Source: JBBROS01 sp963752225 (lineage in GTDB: Bacteria; Pseudomonadota; Alphaproteobacteria; Acetobacterales; Acetobacteraceae). From it: a stretch of 64,000 bases of DNA. Position 1 is the first letter of the stretch, and the number at the start of each line of letters is the position of its first letter. The notes beneath the pieces are model-generated. The model was not told the origin of the DNA. It was given only the letters and a program-made list of their open reading frames with translations, and did no database searches. The DNA lies in NCBI GenBank assembly GCA_963752225.1, contig CAVVXS010000005.1, positions 1 through 64,000 of the forward strand, given 5' to 3'. Below, piece after piece: positions 1 through 7,597 of this stretch. Made by a program: the position numbers and the translations under genes.

Positions 1-1185
1 CACCTCGATGATGAGAGGGTCGGTTCCCAATGCCACGTTCACCGAGCTGACATTCTGGTAGCTGGCGATCGCCGTCGTCCCCGCGACCGGATCGAACACC
101 TTGACATTATAGGTGCCGCCGAGCGCGACCGTCGCGTTCTGGGCCGCGACACCGCTCGCCTGGCCGGTGGCGGCGTTGTAGAACTGCGGCTCGTACCACA
201 GCGCGATGTCATGGACGCCGTTGGACTTGGCGAACGAGCTGTTGAACGTGTTGTCGGTGTTGACACCGCTCACGGTGTAGTTGAGAGCCGTGGGCACGAA
301 CGTGGCTGCGTTGCTGCCGGTGTCGGCCAGGATGGTGGTCAGGTTGTGCACGTCGACGGCCGACTGCTTGGCGGTGCCGTCGTTATTAAACATGCCGTAG
401 TGGTTCTCCGAGTACGGCGCGCCGGTGTCGAAGCCGTTATCCTCGAGCTGGTAGACATAGGTCTTGGCGACGCCCTTCGAGGCGTTCTCCAGCAGGCTGT
501 CCATGATCCACTTGGCCTGGACGTCCTCGGTCACGCCCGTATTGCCGTCGAAATCCGTGTAATTGCCTGTTTCGGTCATCATCACCGGCTTGCCGGTGAC
601 GGTGGTGATGCTGGTCCGGGCGTAGTCCAACATGTAGTACGGCGGCACGCCCTGGCCGGCATAGCCGTGCACGTTGGCGTAGTCGGCATACTGGCTGATG
701 TCGCCGAAGCCGGTGACGCTGCCGCCGACGCTCAGCGAGAAGCCAAGCACGCTGACGCCGTTCAGCCGGGCGTCGGAATGCACGGCGGCGTAGAGGTCCT
801 TCTGCAACGCGATGGCTGCGTCGACGCCGCTCAGCCCGTTGTAGTTGGCAAGCGGGTCGGTGTTGATCTCGTTGGGACCTTCGACGGTGCGGACATACGG
901 CGCGATGCTGTCGATCAAGCTCATGTCGTTGGCCAGGCTGATCGCGGCCCCGTGGTTCACGAACGGAACCACGTCGAACTTGATGCCTTGCTGGCCGAGC
1001 GAGGTGTAGGTGCTTAGCGTTCCGGCCTGATCGTAAGGCGCGAGCACGCGCATGTTGTCTATGCCGAGATACCGCATCTGACCGATAACGTCGGACTTGG
1101 CGTAGGTCGAACCGGCTTGGTCGATATGGGCGTTGACGCCGATCAATTCGATGAAATCGGCGGCGCGCATCGTTGATGCTGACAT
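1..1185 (-). CDS. Clan GH-A type glycoside hydrolase, 3' end outside window
   Basis: Reading from ATG 1185 gives at least 395 residues with no stop, so the gene runs off the left edge. The first 270 or so residues look like a TIM-barrel glycosidase of clan GH-A. A Glu preceded by Asn in VEGPNEIN (E106) fits the acid/base, and E205 in MMTETGN fits the nucleophile. After residue 290 the sequence turns into Thr/Asn/Val-rich beta-sandwich repeats, as in secreted enzymes that end in RTX calcium-binding repeats. No signal peptide is visible, which would fit type I secretion. The start was chosen because GGGAGC lies about 10 bases upstream. Family and substrate are not assigned; a beta-glucanase or xylosidase-like enzyme is possible. 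Confidence 0.75.
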   Translation of the reverse strand, partial: MSASTMRAADFIELIGVNAHIDQAGSTYAKSDVIGQMRYLGIDNMRVLAPYDQAGTLSTYTSLGQQGIKFDVVPFVNHGAAISLANDMSLIDSIAPYVRTVEGPNEINTDPLANYNGLSGVDAAIALQKDLYAAVHSDARLNGVSVLGFSLSVGGSVTGFGDISQYADYANVHGYAGQGVPPYYMLDYARTSITTVTGKPVMMTETGNYTDFDGNTGVTEDVQAKWIMDSLLENASKGVAKTYVYQLEDNGFDTGAPYSENHYGMFNNDGTAKQSAVDVHNLTTILADTGSNAATFVPTALNYTVSGVNTDNTFNSSFAKSNGVHDIALWYEPQFYNAATGQASGVAAQNATVALGGTYNVKVFDPVAGTTAIASYQNVSSVNVALGTDPLIIEV

Positions 1186-1200
1186 GAAAGATGCTCCCGA

Positions 1201-1226
1201 AAACGTGATGCATTTGTAATGCACGT
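1201..1226 (-). promoter_or_regulatory. Bulged hairpin in the leader of the glycosidase gene
   Basis: AACGT and ACGTT flank GCATT-TGT-AATGC, giving a 10-bp stem with a 3-base bulge, 16 bases upstream of the glycosidase start. The surrounding 1186-1423 region is A+T-rich compared with the flanking genes and should hold the promoter. I could not pick a convincing -35/-10 pair. Confidence 0.3.
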
Positions 1227-1423
1227 TCGCCGGGTAAGCTGTCGATTAATAGACTGTCGCCAAATGTCGGCTTCCGTTGGTCAGGTCATGACAAACATTT
1301 CATACAGATCGTAACTTTAGTACTGATACTCTCAAAAACTATGGTCTCAAACGGCTCTGTTCGAGACCGGATCAAATGATGATTGGCTGGCTGTCATGGA
1401 CTGCTTCAGGTGCCTGGATTTGT

Positions 1424-2005
1424 TTAGCGGCAGACCGCAAACAGCCAGACATGACTAGCTGTCATCCTGATGAACGCCTCCGCCGGCAACTGCACACCGT
1501 GAAGCAAAACAAACACCACCAGGCAGAGCTCTCCGACCCAGCGGAGCCGGAACGACGAGGGCGGCGGCCCGGCAAGCCGGACCGTCAGCAACGCACCGGT
1601 CAACCCCAGCAAGCCGCCCATGCTGACGTCGGCCGAGGTGTGCACGTGAAGCACGATCCGGGTTCCGCCGATCACGATCGCGACCAGGACCGGGCACGCC
1701 AGCATCAACCGCATCGAGCCGCCAAACCGGCGCACAGCAAGTGCCAGCAGGCCGCCATAGATCGCCGTCGCCGCAGCGGTGTGGCCGCTCGGGCTGCGAA
1801 GCGACGGCAGCGATGGGAGCACGCCGCATGCGACCAGCGCGATCTTCAGCAGGAACACCACGACCATGCAGCCGCCGACGCCGACGGCCCAGGCAAGCGC
1901 GCCGCGGCGCCACCCCGATGCTTCCAGCAGCAAGCCCACGCCGAGCGCCAGCGGCAACAGCACCGCCTCGTCGCCGAACCCAGTGATGAACGCCGCGATC
2001 GACAT
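1424..2005 (-). CDS. PAP2-family membrane phosphatase
   Basis: A 193-residue, strongly hydrophobic protein with several membrane spans. The PAP2 (phosphatidic acid phosphatase type 2) signature is present. Motif 2 is SPSGHTAA. Motif 3 is GTRIVLHVHTSADV, the form R-x5-H-x3-D with the catalytic His and Asp. Motif 1 (KxxxxxxRP) is degenerate: a Lys sits before the SGH region but no clear RP follows. The family removes phosphate from lipid phosphates such as undecaprenyl pyrophosphate or phosphatidic acid at the inner membrane. ATG 2005 is preferred; an in-frame GTG at 2017 would add four residues. galE lies just upstream on the same strand, so a role in lipid-linked glycan metabolism is possible but unproven. 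Confidence 0.8.
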   Translation of the reverse strand: MSIAAFITGFGDEAVLLPLALGVGLLLEASGWRRGALAWAVGVGGCMVVVFLLKIALVACGVLPSLPSLRSPSGHTAAATAIYGGLLALAVRRFGGSMRLMLACPVLVAIVIGGTRIVLHVHTSADVSMGGLLGLTGALLTVRLAGPPPSSFRLRWVGELCLVVFVLLHGVQLPAEAFIRMTASHVWLFAVCR

Positions 2006-2083
2006 CCGGCTAGTCACCGGGCCGGGATCGTCGCGGCCCCATCTCGACGTGTTGGACTGCCGAGCGCCGCGGCGCGGCGGGCG

Positions 2084-3070
2084 TCAACCGTAGCCGTTCG
2101 GGTGCGCCTGCCGCCAGGCCGCGGCGGTGCCGACCATGTCGTCCAAAGCGGCGTAGCGGGGGGTCCAGCCGGCTTCGTCGCGGATCCGCTGCGACGACGC
2201 CACCAGGATTGCGGGGTCGCCGGGTCGGCGGTCGCCGTACTCGGCCGGCACCGGCTGTCCCAGCACCCGTCCGACCGACTCCACGACCTCGCGCACCGAG
2301 TGCCCGGCGCCATTACCGAGGTTGTAGGTGACGCTGCGCCGGTCGAGTTGGGCGAGCGCCCGCACGTGCGCGTCGGCGAGGTCGGTGACGTGGACGTAGT
2401 CGCGGATGCAGGTGCCGTCGGGCGTCGGATAATCCGTGCCGAAGACGGTCAAAGGCGGCCGCCGGCCCAGCGCCGCGTCGATCGCGATCGGGATCAGGTG
2501 GGTTTCCGGGTTATGGTCCTCGCCAAGCCGTCCGTTCGGGTCGGCGCCGGCTGCGTTGAAGTAACGCAAGCAGGCGCTGCGCAGCCCATGCTGCCGGTCG
2601 GCCCAGAACAGCGCCCGCTCGATCATCAGCTTGCTTTCGCCATAGGGCGAGGAGGGCGCGATCCGGGCGTCCTCCGTGATCGGGATCTCGTCGGGCTCGC
2701 CGAACAGGTTCGCCGTCGAACTCAGCACGAACCGGCTGATGCCGTGGCGGATACAGGCGTCGACCAGCCGAATCCCGGTGGCGCCGTTGTCGGTCAGGTA
2801 GCGCATCGGCTCGCGCATGCTTTCGCCGACCAGCGACAGCGCCGCGAAATGCAGCACGCCGTCCCAGGGACCGCGGGCGAGTTGGGCGTCGAGTAGGGCG
2901 GCGTCGGCCAGGTCGGCCTCGACCAGCGTGACCCCATTCGGCACGGCCGCACGGTGCCCCTGCCGCAAGTTGTCGATGACCACGATCTCCGCGCCCTGCT
3001 CGCGCAAGGCCAATACGACGTGGCTGCCGACGTAGCCGGCGCCGCCTGTCACGAGATACCTGCCTGCCAT
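2084..3070 (-). CDS. galE: UDP-glucose 4-epimerase
   Basis: A 328-residue short-chain dehydrogenase/reductase of the GalE type, a cytoplasmic NAD-dependent enzyme interconverting UDP-glucose and UDP-galactose. The N-terminus has the NAD-binding glycine motif TGGAGYVGSH (residues 8-17). The Ser/Thr of the active site lies in LSSTANLFG (about 117-119), and the YxxxK pair is Y143/K147 in YGESK. FNAAGADP follows as in GalE. Length matches the family (about 330). ATG 3070 is chosen because the glycine motif normally starts 5-8 residues in; an upstream in-frame codon at 3127 would add 19 unsupported residues. It lies 78 bases upstream of the PAP2 gene and may be cotranscribed with it. Confidence 0.92.
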   Translation of the reverse strand: MAGRYLVTGGAGYVGSHVVLALREQGAEIVVIDNLRQGHRAAVPNGVTLVEADLADAALLDAQLARGPWDGVLHFAALSLVGESMREPMRYLTDNGATGIRLVDACIRHGISRFVLSSTANLFGEPDEIPITEDARIAPSSPYGESKLMIERALFWADRQHGLRSACLRYFNAAGADPNGRLGEDHNPETHLIPIAIDAALGRRPPLTVFGTDYPTPDGTCIRDYVHVTDLADAHVRALAQLDRRSVTYNLGNGAGHSVREVVESVGRVLGQPVPAEYGDRRPGDPAILVASSQRIRDEAGWTPRYAALDDMVGTAAAWRQAHPNGYG

Positions 3071-3177
3071 GATCGTCCGCTCCGCTGCACGCAAACGGTC
3101 AATGGACGATTTACCCGCGCTCGCCAACCTTTGGCGTCAAGCTGGGCAGGCGGCCCGACCGAAATGCCGGGCCGGGC

Positions 3178-3552
3178 TCAGGACGGCGCGCGGTGAGCTC
3201 CGCCCGGAGTTCCAATCGTGACGATCTGGGTCGCCGCATTGGCCTCGATCCGGTGCTGCGCCCGCCGCCGTGATTTCGCCAGCAATCGCAGCACCGCCGC
3301 CATGCCGGCTGCAGTCAATGCCGGCATCATCACCAGCTCTGCCAGGCGCAACTGCCGCAGGTCGCCGACCGTCCAGACGCCGGCTTGCGCAAGCGTCGCC
3401 GCCGCGCTGCGTGGAAGGCCACGGCGGATCCAAAGGTCGCGCACCTTGGCGACCGCTTGGGCGTCGGACGAGCGCCGGGAACTGTCGGCATAGCCGTCAT
3501 CCAGGCTGACCGGAGCATGTTTGCCCGGTGTTTCGGCACGCCCGTCACGCAT
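3178..3552 (-). CDS. Small helix-hairpin-helix-like protein, function unknown
   Basis: 124 residues, not assigned to a family. Residues 35-90 are helical with a pattern resembling helix-hairpin-helix modules such as the RNA polymerase alpha C-terminal domain: RGLPRSAAATLAQAGVWTVG, then DLRQLRLAELVMMPAL and a Gly-Met turn. This suggests DNA or RNA contact, but that is inference. The N-terminal 30 residues and the Arg-rich tail look disordered. Codon use matches the neighbours. It starts at ATG 3552 with a GGGGCGAG stretch 6 bases upstream. It ends about 100 bases upstream of the galE start on the same strand. Confidence 0.5.
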   Translation of the reverse strand: MRDGRAETPGKHAPVSLDDGYADSSRRSSDAQAVAKVRDLWIRRGLPRSAAATLAQAGVWTVGDLRQLRLAELVMMPALTAAGMAAVLRLLAKSRRRAQHRIEANAATQIVTIGTPGGAHRAPS

Positions 3553-3940
3553 GGGCTCGCCCCACCCGGATCGACCGTTGAAGCGGCGGGCGGGTGGTGA
3601 GCGGTCGGCGGCACGGGGTCATCATGAGCTTGATCCTCGGTGATAGAAATCGGACATCACCTTCTAGACGCTTTGACTCCTGGTTTTCATCCCGTGATAG
3701 TTGCGCCATCGATGACCAGACATGCGTAACGTGTTCGCAGCAGCATAATTCTTCTCAGCGACACGCCCGAGCGCACCGCGAGCCGGCGTGCCATCGCACC
3801 GCGAACGCCACCGCGCGGCGCGGCGGGCAACGTGTTATTCAGTCGGTGCGGCGTCCGCTTCGAGGCGGCTGTCCGCGGGAGGCGGCCGCGCGCCGGACGA
3901 TCCCGGGCGAGGCGGAGGGAAGCTACCCGTTAATCTCGGG
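3553..3940. other. Gene-free stretch of 388 bases
   Basis: No coding frame with convincing composition, no tRNA-like fold and no clear terminator was seen. The part from about 3610 to 3760 is lower in G+C than its surroundings and probably carries the promoter of the minus-strand gene starting at 3552. Confidence 0.4.
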
Positions 3941-4528
3941 TCAGATGCGCTCCGACGCCATGTAGGCGATCTCGATGGCCGAGCTGGGCTCGAGGTCGCC
4001 GACGACCAGGTAGGCGAACTGCCCGTCGTACAGGGAGACGACGTCCTGGTCGTTCTGCCGGTCGGTCCGGCGCAGCCCGGGCTTGCTTTCGAACGGTGTC
4101 AGGCAGAGCGCGATCGGCGGTCCGTTGCGGCGCGTGTAAACCAGCTGCGCCACCGGCTTGCTGTCGACCACGAGCATGCGCGCGCCCGCAAAGGTCAGAC
4201 CGAACAGGTCCAAGGCGGGCGGTTCGATGTGGCGGCCGACCCGGGCGCTCAGCCAAGCGACGATCTCGGCTTTGCGGTCGGCGCCCACCTCCACCAGGTG
4301 GGTCGTCTCCTGTGAATAGACTTTGAAGTATTCGGCGACCTCGGTCACCAGCTCGTCGCGGGCCAAGGACGACGGCGGGATGTGGCGCGCAGCCGCGAAG
4401 CCGGCCCCGGCGCTCAGCAGGCAGGCCACGGCGGCGGCACGATACAGCCGGCGGCGTGCATCATGGGATAGCAGCAAGGCGTAATGCGCTGAGCTCGATC
4501 CCGAACTTGTACAGCCGCTCGGCGCCAT
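3941..4528 (-). CDS. Anti-sigma factor, transmembrane and periplasmic part (frame differs from N-terminal part)
   Basis: This frame encodes the C-terminal portion of a membrane anti-sigma factor: a basic stretch (HDARRRLYR), one hydrophobic segment (AAAVACLLSAGAGFAA), then about 150 periplasmic residues including EVAEYFKVYSQETTHLVEV and ARMLVVDSKPVAQLVY, which resemble the extracytoplasmic domain of proteobacterial anti-sigma factors. It has no good start. ATG 4528 has no Shine-Dalgarno, and an in-frame TTG at 4477 overlaps the end of the N-terminal ORF (4461-4679). The two frames are related by a +1 shift. Either the gene is broken by a one-base change, or the halves are made by frameshifting or coupled translation. 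No homopolymer run lies in the overlap, so a simple sequencing slip is not obvious. Confidence 0.6.
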   Translation of the reverse strand: MAPSGCTSSGSSSAHYALLLSHDARRRLYRAAAVACLLSAGAGFAAARHIPPSSLARDELVTEVAEYFKVYSQETTHLVEVGADRKAEIVAWLSARVGRHIEPPALDLFGLTFAGARMLVVDSKPVAQLVYTRRNGPPIALCLTPFESKPGLRRTDRQNDQDVVSLYDGQFAYLVVGDLEPSSAIEIAYMASERI

Positions 4529-4679
4529 TGCAGCGCACGAGCTTCGAGGTCAGCCGGAACATCGCCACCTTCGCCCGCGCCGCAGGGCTGGCACGCAGCG
4601 CCGCCTCAACCTGCCGGGCCGCATCTGGCCCCAGCTCACCATCGGCGTAGGACATCAGGGTGGCGTCATCGATCTTCAT
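4461..4679 (-). CDS. Anti-sigma factor, N-terminal cytoplasmic domain (72 aa)
   Basis: 72 residues starting MKIDDATLMSYADGELGPDA, the typical start of ECF anti-sigma domains, where a short helix is followed by A-D-G-E-L. The zinc-binding His/Cys triplet of ZAS domains is not complete here. The ATG overlaps the end of the upstream sigma-like gene by 14 bases, the usual coupling for sigma/anti-sigma pairs. The ORF stops at 4461, just before the frame that encodes the membrane segment. On its own it would be a soluble anti-sigma domain without an anchor. See the next-frame entry at 3941-4528 for the rest. Confidence 0.65.
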   Translation of the reverse strand: MKIDDATLMSYADGELGPDAARQVEAALRASPAARAKVAMFRLTSKLVRCNGAERLYKFGIELSALRLAAIP

Positions 4680-5160
4680 CGAGTGCTCCGTTCTCGTAGC
4701 GGCCCGACGACGCGTCGTCGGGCCAACACATGTCTGGCTGAAGCCCGGCCTGGACCGCTTCACGCGCTTGCCGCAGCTGTTCGGCGAAGGCCTCGATCGG
4801 CACTCCCAAGACGTCGGCCGCGTCCCGGTAACTCAAGCCGTGGCGGCAGACGAGCAGAAGCGCCGAGCGTTGCCCGGCCGGAAGGCGATCGACCGTCACG
4901 CGGACCTTGCGCAGCATCACCTGCATTGCGGCGGCCCGCTCTGGATCATCATCGGCCGTGTTCGCCGCGAACGCGTCGACCGGTGCGCCGCGGCCGGAGG
5001 CGAGGGCCGCCTCGTCCGTGCCGGGGTCGAAGCCCGGATCGCGTTCGGCAGCGTCGTCCGCGTTGTGCCCGGTGCCGGGCCGGAACGGCGGCCAACGCAA
5101 TGGGGCCAGGGTCACTCCGTCCTCGGCCGGCGAGTCCGCCAGCAAACGGCGAGGGCGCAA
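4666..5160 (-). CDS. ECF sigma factor-like protein with region 4 only
   Basis: About 164 residues. The C-terminal half matches sigma70 region 4: TVDRLPAGQRSALLLVCRHG, then LSYRDAADVLGVPIEAFAEQ, a helix-turn-helix that would read a -35 element. The first 80 residues are Pro/Ala/Asp-rich and show no region 2, which ECF sigma factors need for -10 recognition and core binding. So it is either a region-2-less regulator or a remnant. TTG 5160 is the first conventional start. However, a strong Shine-Dalgarno (AGGGAGGA, 5198-5191) lies 7 bases before an in-frame ATT at 5184, which would add eight residues. The gene overlaps the anti-sigma start by 14 bases. Confidence 0.65.
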   Translation of the reverse strand: MRPRRLLADSPAEDGVTLAPLRWPPFRPGTGHNADDAAERDPGFDPGTDEAALASGRGAPVDAFAANTADDDPERAAAMQVMLRKVRVTVDRLPAGQRSALLLVCRHGLSYRDAADVLGVPIEAFAEQLRQAREAVQAGLQPDMCWPDDASSGRYENGALDEDR

Positions 5161-5246
5161 CCGGCTCAGGACGGCGTTGAGAATATCCGTTCCTCCCTGC
5201 GAGAAGCCGAACGCCGGGCTTTTCCCGGCAAGGGCTCGCGTCCGGA

Positions 5247-5945
5247 TCAGTCGATGATGGCCAGGCGGCTCAGCAGCCGCATCAGCGCGATCTGCCCCGA
5301 GCAGTTCGTTTTCAGGAAGATGCGGCGCAGGTGGACCCGCGCGGTGTTCAGGGCCACGCCCATCAGTGCGGCGATTTCCTCGAGGCAGAAACCCTTCGAG
5401 AATAATTCGGCCAGCTCGGCTTCGCGGTCCGACAGCCGGAACACGGCTGAGAACGTGTCGCGGGACGGGCCGTGGTTGTCGATGAAATCGACCACCGAGA
5501 GCAGGATCTCCGTGCGCCCTTCGCGCTTGCTGACAGCCATCGCGCGCAACGCGTAGCGGACGACGCCGCTCCGATCCGGAACGCCGAGGATCTCGCTCAA
5601 GCGCTCGCCCTTGGCATGGGCGGCCAAGGCCCGCTGCACCATCGCCTCGAACGACCGCTGCACGCTGGCCCGGTCGATCAGCAGCCGGCCATTGCGCACG
5701 CCGATCACGCCCTCACCATCCAGCATGGCCGTCGCCTGCCGGTTCTGGAACCGGATCTCCCCCTTCTCATTGATCACCAGCACGCCGGCGCGGAAAATCC
5801 GGTCCGCAACGTCGTTGTCCACCAGGATGTGCGGAAGCGACTCGTCCTCGATCCCCAAGGCGGCGAGGGGCAATTCTGGAACGCCCAGGCCACCCCTGAA
5901 TGCGATGCTGGAAGCCCGGGCACTCTGCAATTCTACGCTCGACAT
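5247..5945 (-). CDS. LuxR-type transcriptional regulator with PAS-like sensor
   Basis: 232 residues. The C-terminus is a LuxR/GerE helix-turn-helix: FRLSDREAELAELFSKGF, CLEEIAALMGVALNTARVHLR, then a final helix with LKTNCSGQIALM. Residues 30-160 look like a PAS-type sensor (GVLVINEKGEIRFQNRQATA, then a short repeat of sheets). No phosphoacceptor domain or LuxI-autoinducer domain is evident. ATG 5945 is preferred over the far upstream 6077 because GGAGG lies 9 bases in front of it. The gene ends about 60 bases upstream of the sigma-like gene on the same strand and may share its control. Ligand and targets are unknown. Confidence 0.85.
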   Translation of the reverse strand: MSSVELQSARASSIAFRGGLGVPELPLAALGIEDESLPHILVDNDVADRIFRAGVLVINEKGEIRFQNRQATAMLDGEGVIGVRNGRLLIDRASVQRSFEAMVQRALAAHAKGERLSEILGVPDRSGVVRYALRAMAVSKREGRTEILLSVVDFIDNHGPSRDTFSAVFRLSDREAELAELFSKGFCLEEIAALMGVALNTARVHLRRIFLKTNCSGQIALMRLLSRLAIID

Positions 5946-6301
5946 TTTCGTCAAACCTCCGGGCCACACGTTGACATCCAAGCGCGACAGGATCGAAACG
6001 AACCCAAGCCGGTTAGCCGGCTCCGTTTGAAAACCTTTTCGTATCGTTATGATGCTCCGAGCAACGGAATTCTGCAACGTCGATTTTCACGGAAATGAGA
6101 GCGTTTGTTCACGCTTGACCCATCCAATCTGACCCCCGCGTGTGCAATTTGCTCCATAACATGTTCAAAAATCGAGATGTTAAAATTCCGTTATCGCTCT
6201 CAGACATAGCGAAATTTGATTACGAAGGTCTCATTTTGTCGGAAATATTCCGGGCCAAGTATGATTCCGTTGGCCGTCGCCGAGGGTGTCCGGCGCCGGA
6301 A
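5946..6301. promoter_or_regulatory. A+T-rich upstream region of the LuxR-type gene
   Basis: 356 bases without a gene. Between about 6050 and 6290 the base composition drops well below the window average, with runs such as AAAAATC and TTAAAATTCC and a small AACATGTT palindrome near 6159. It lies upstream of the LuxR-type gene and downstream of gspF, so it most likely holds the regulator's promoter. No exact -35/-10 pair is claimed. Confidence 0.4.
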
Positions 6302-7528
6302 TCAGCCGGATGTGAGGTCGTTCAGACCCAGCATCGCCGTCATCACTGCGGCGACGATCCCGGCCACCACCACGCCCATCACGACGGTGATGGCGGGGAC
6401 GAGCAGGCCCACCAAGCGCTGCGTCGTGATCCGCACCTGCTGCTCGTGGATGTCGGCGGCGCGCAACGCCATTGGGCCGAGCCGGGCATTGCTTTCGCCC
6501 AGGCGCAGCAACTGCACGGTGCGGAGCGGCACGACGCCGCCAGCTGCCAGTGGATCGCACAGGCCGCCGCCGCGGCGTGCGCTCGCCTCGGCTTGGATCA
6601 AAACGGCGGACGCCACCGTGTTGTCCACGCTCTCGCGCGCCACCTCCATCGCCGCGATCAGCGGCACTCCGTTCTGCAGCAGCGTGCCGAACACCCGGGT
6701 GAACCGTGCGGCGATGACCTCGCGCTGCAGGCCGCCGAGGAGAGGCGCCCGCAGCAGCGCCAGGTCGGCGAGCCGGCGCGGGCCGGGCCGACGCAGCAGC
6801 GCACGGCCGGCCAAGATCGCCACCAGGATGGCCGGTGCGGCGAACGGACCGTAGTTGGTCACCGCGTCGCCCAGATCGATCAGCGCCTGGGTCGACGGCG
6901 GCAGCCGCACGCCGCTCTGCTCGAACATCGGCACGAATTGCGGCAGCACGTGCGTCAGCAGCAAGCCCACCGACACCACCGACGCCGCGAGCAACAGGCC
7001 GGGATAGATCATCGCCGAGCGGATGGTCGACGCCAGATGGCGCTGCCGTTCCAGCAGCTCGGCCAGGCCGGACAGCGCCGTCGACAACTGTCCTCCGGCC
7101 TCGCCGGCATGGACCAGGCCGATGTGCAGGCGGCCAAAGCTGCCCGGGTGCCGGCCCAGCGACACGGATAGCGGGCAGCCGTCGCGGACGGCGCCGCGCA
7201 CGGTTCCGAGCAGGCGGCGGATCCGCGGACTCGGCGAGGTCGCCTCCACGTCGCGCAGCGCGTTGTTGAGGTCCTGCCCGGCGCCCAGCATGGTCGCGAG
7301 GTCCCGCATGAGGTCGGCCACCTCTTGCTTGCGCAGGCGGTCGCGGTCGAACGACCACAGGGCCCGCTTTGCGGCCGTGGACGCGCCCGGCTTGGCCAGG
7401 TCGGCGCGGATCGGCATGCTGCCGCGCCCTTGCAGCCGGGCGATGACCTCGGCCGACGTCGCCGCGTCCATGGTGCCGCGCTGCACCTCGCCGCCGGGTC
7501 CGATGGCGGTGAACTGGAAGGACGGCAT
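6302..7528 (-). CDS. gspF: T2SS inner-membrane platform protein GspF
   Basis: 408 residues, normal length for GspF. Two repeated GspF/PilC domains are visible, each a cytoplasmic four-helix unit followed by a membrane segment: LRKQEVADLMRDLATMLGAG and LHIGLVHAGEAGGQL in the first, AARFTRVFGTLLQNGVPLI and LLRLGESNARLGPMAL in the second. Hydrophobic segments lie near residues 170-195, 220-245 and 370-400. GspF anchors the GspE ATPase to the inner membrane and helps assemble the pseudopilus. ATG 7528 sits inside the first copy of a 28-bp tandem repeat shared with the gspE stop, so translation is probably coupled to gspE. Confidence 0.93.
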   Translation of the reverse strand: MPSFQFTAIGPGGEVQRGTMDAATSAEVIARLQGRGSMPIRADLAKPGASTAAKRALWSFDRDRLRKQEVADLMRDLATMLGAGQDLNNALRDVEATSPSPRIRRLLGTVRGAVRDGCPLSVSLGRHPGSFGRLHIGLVHAGEAGGQLSTALSGLAELLERQRHLASTIRSAMIYPGLLLAASVVSVGLLLTHVLPQFVPMFEQSGVRLPPSTQALIDLGDAVTNYGPFAAPAILVAILAGRALLRRPGPRRLADLALLRAPLLGGLQREVIAARFTRVFGTLLQNGVPLIAAMEVARESVDNTVASAVLIQAEASARRGGGLCDPLAAGGVVPLRTVQLLRLGESNARLGPMALRAADIHEQQVRITTQRLVGLLVPAITVVMGVVVAGIVAAVMTAMLGLNDLTSG

Positions 7529-7597
7529 GTCAGCCGTCAGCCTGGAAGGACGGCATGTCAGCCGTCAGCCTGAAAGGACGGCATGTCAGCCGTCGGC
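7514..7597 (-). repeat. Three 28-bp tandem repeats at the gspE/gspF junction, making two 8-codon ORFs
   Basis: Copies lie at 7514-7541, 7542-7569 and 7570-7597; the first two are identical and the third differs at two bases. Each copy contains, on the minus strand, GACGGCTGACATGCCGTCCT, that is a stop codon, one base, and a start codon. The gspE stop is in the outer copy and the gspF start in the inner one. Between them two ORFs reading MPSFQADG arise (7584-7558 and 7556-7530), each ending one base before the next ATG. Since 28 is not a multiple of three, each copy shifts frame. Confidence 0.95.

Noticed and set aside
437..1213. Long minus-strand reading frame rich in Arg/His over the glycosidase gene
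   Set aside because: It is an out-of-frame shadow of the glycosidase. Its composition is the usual high-G+C artefact, and the true frame has recognisable catalytic motifs.
3553..3940. Low-G+C gap considered as an attachment site or tRNA scar
   Set aside because: No tRNA end, integrase or direct repeat was found near it.
6140..7171. Long plus-strand frame opposite gspF
   Set aside because: Antisense to a clear GspF gene, Gln/His/Arg-rich with no domain pattern.
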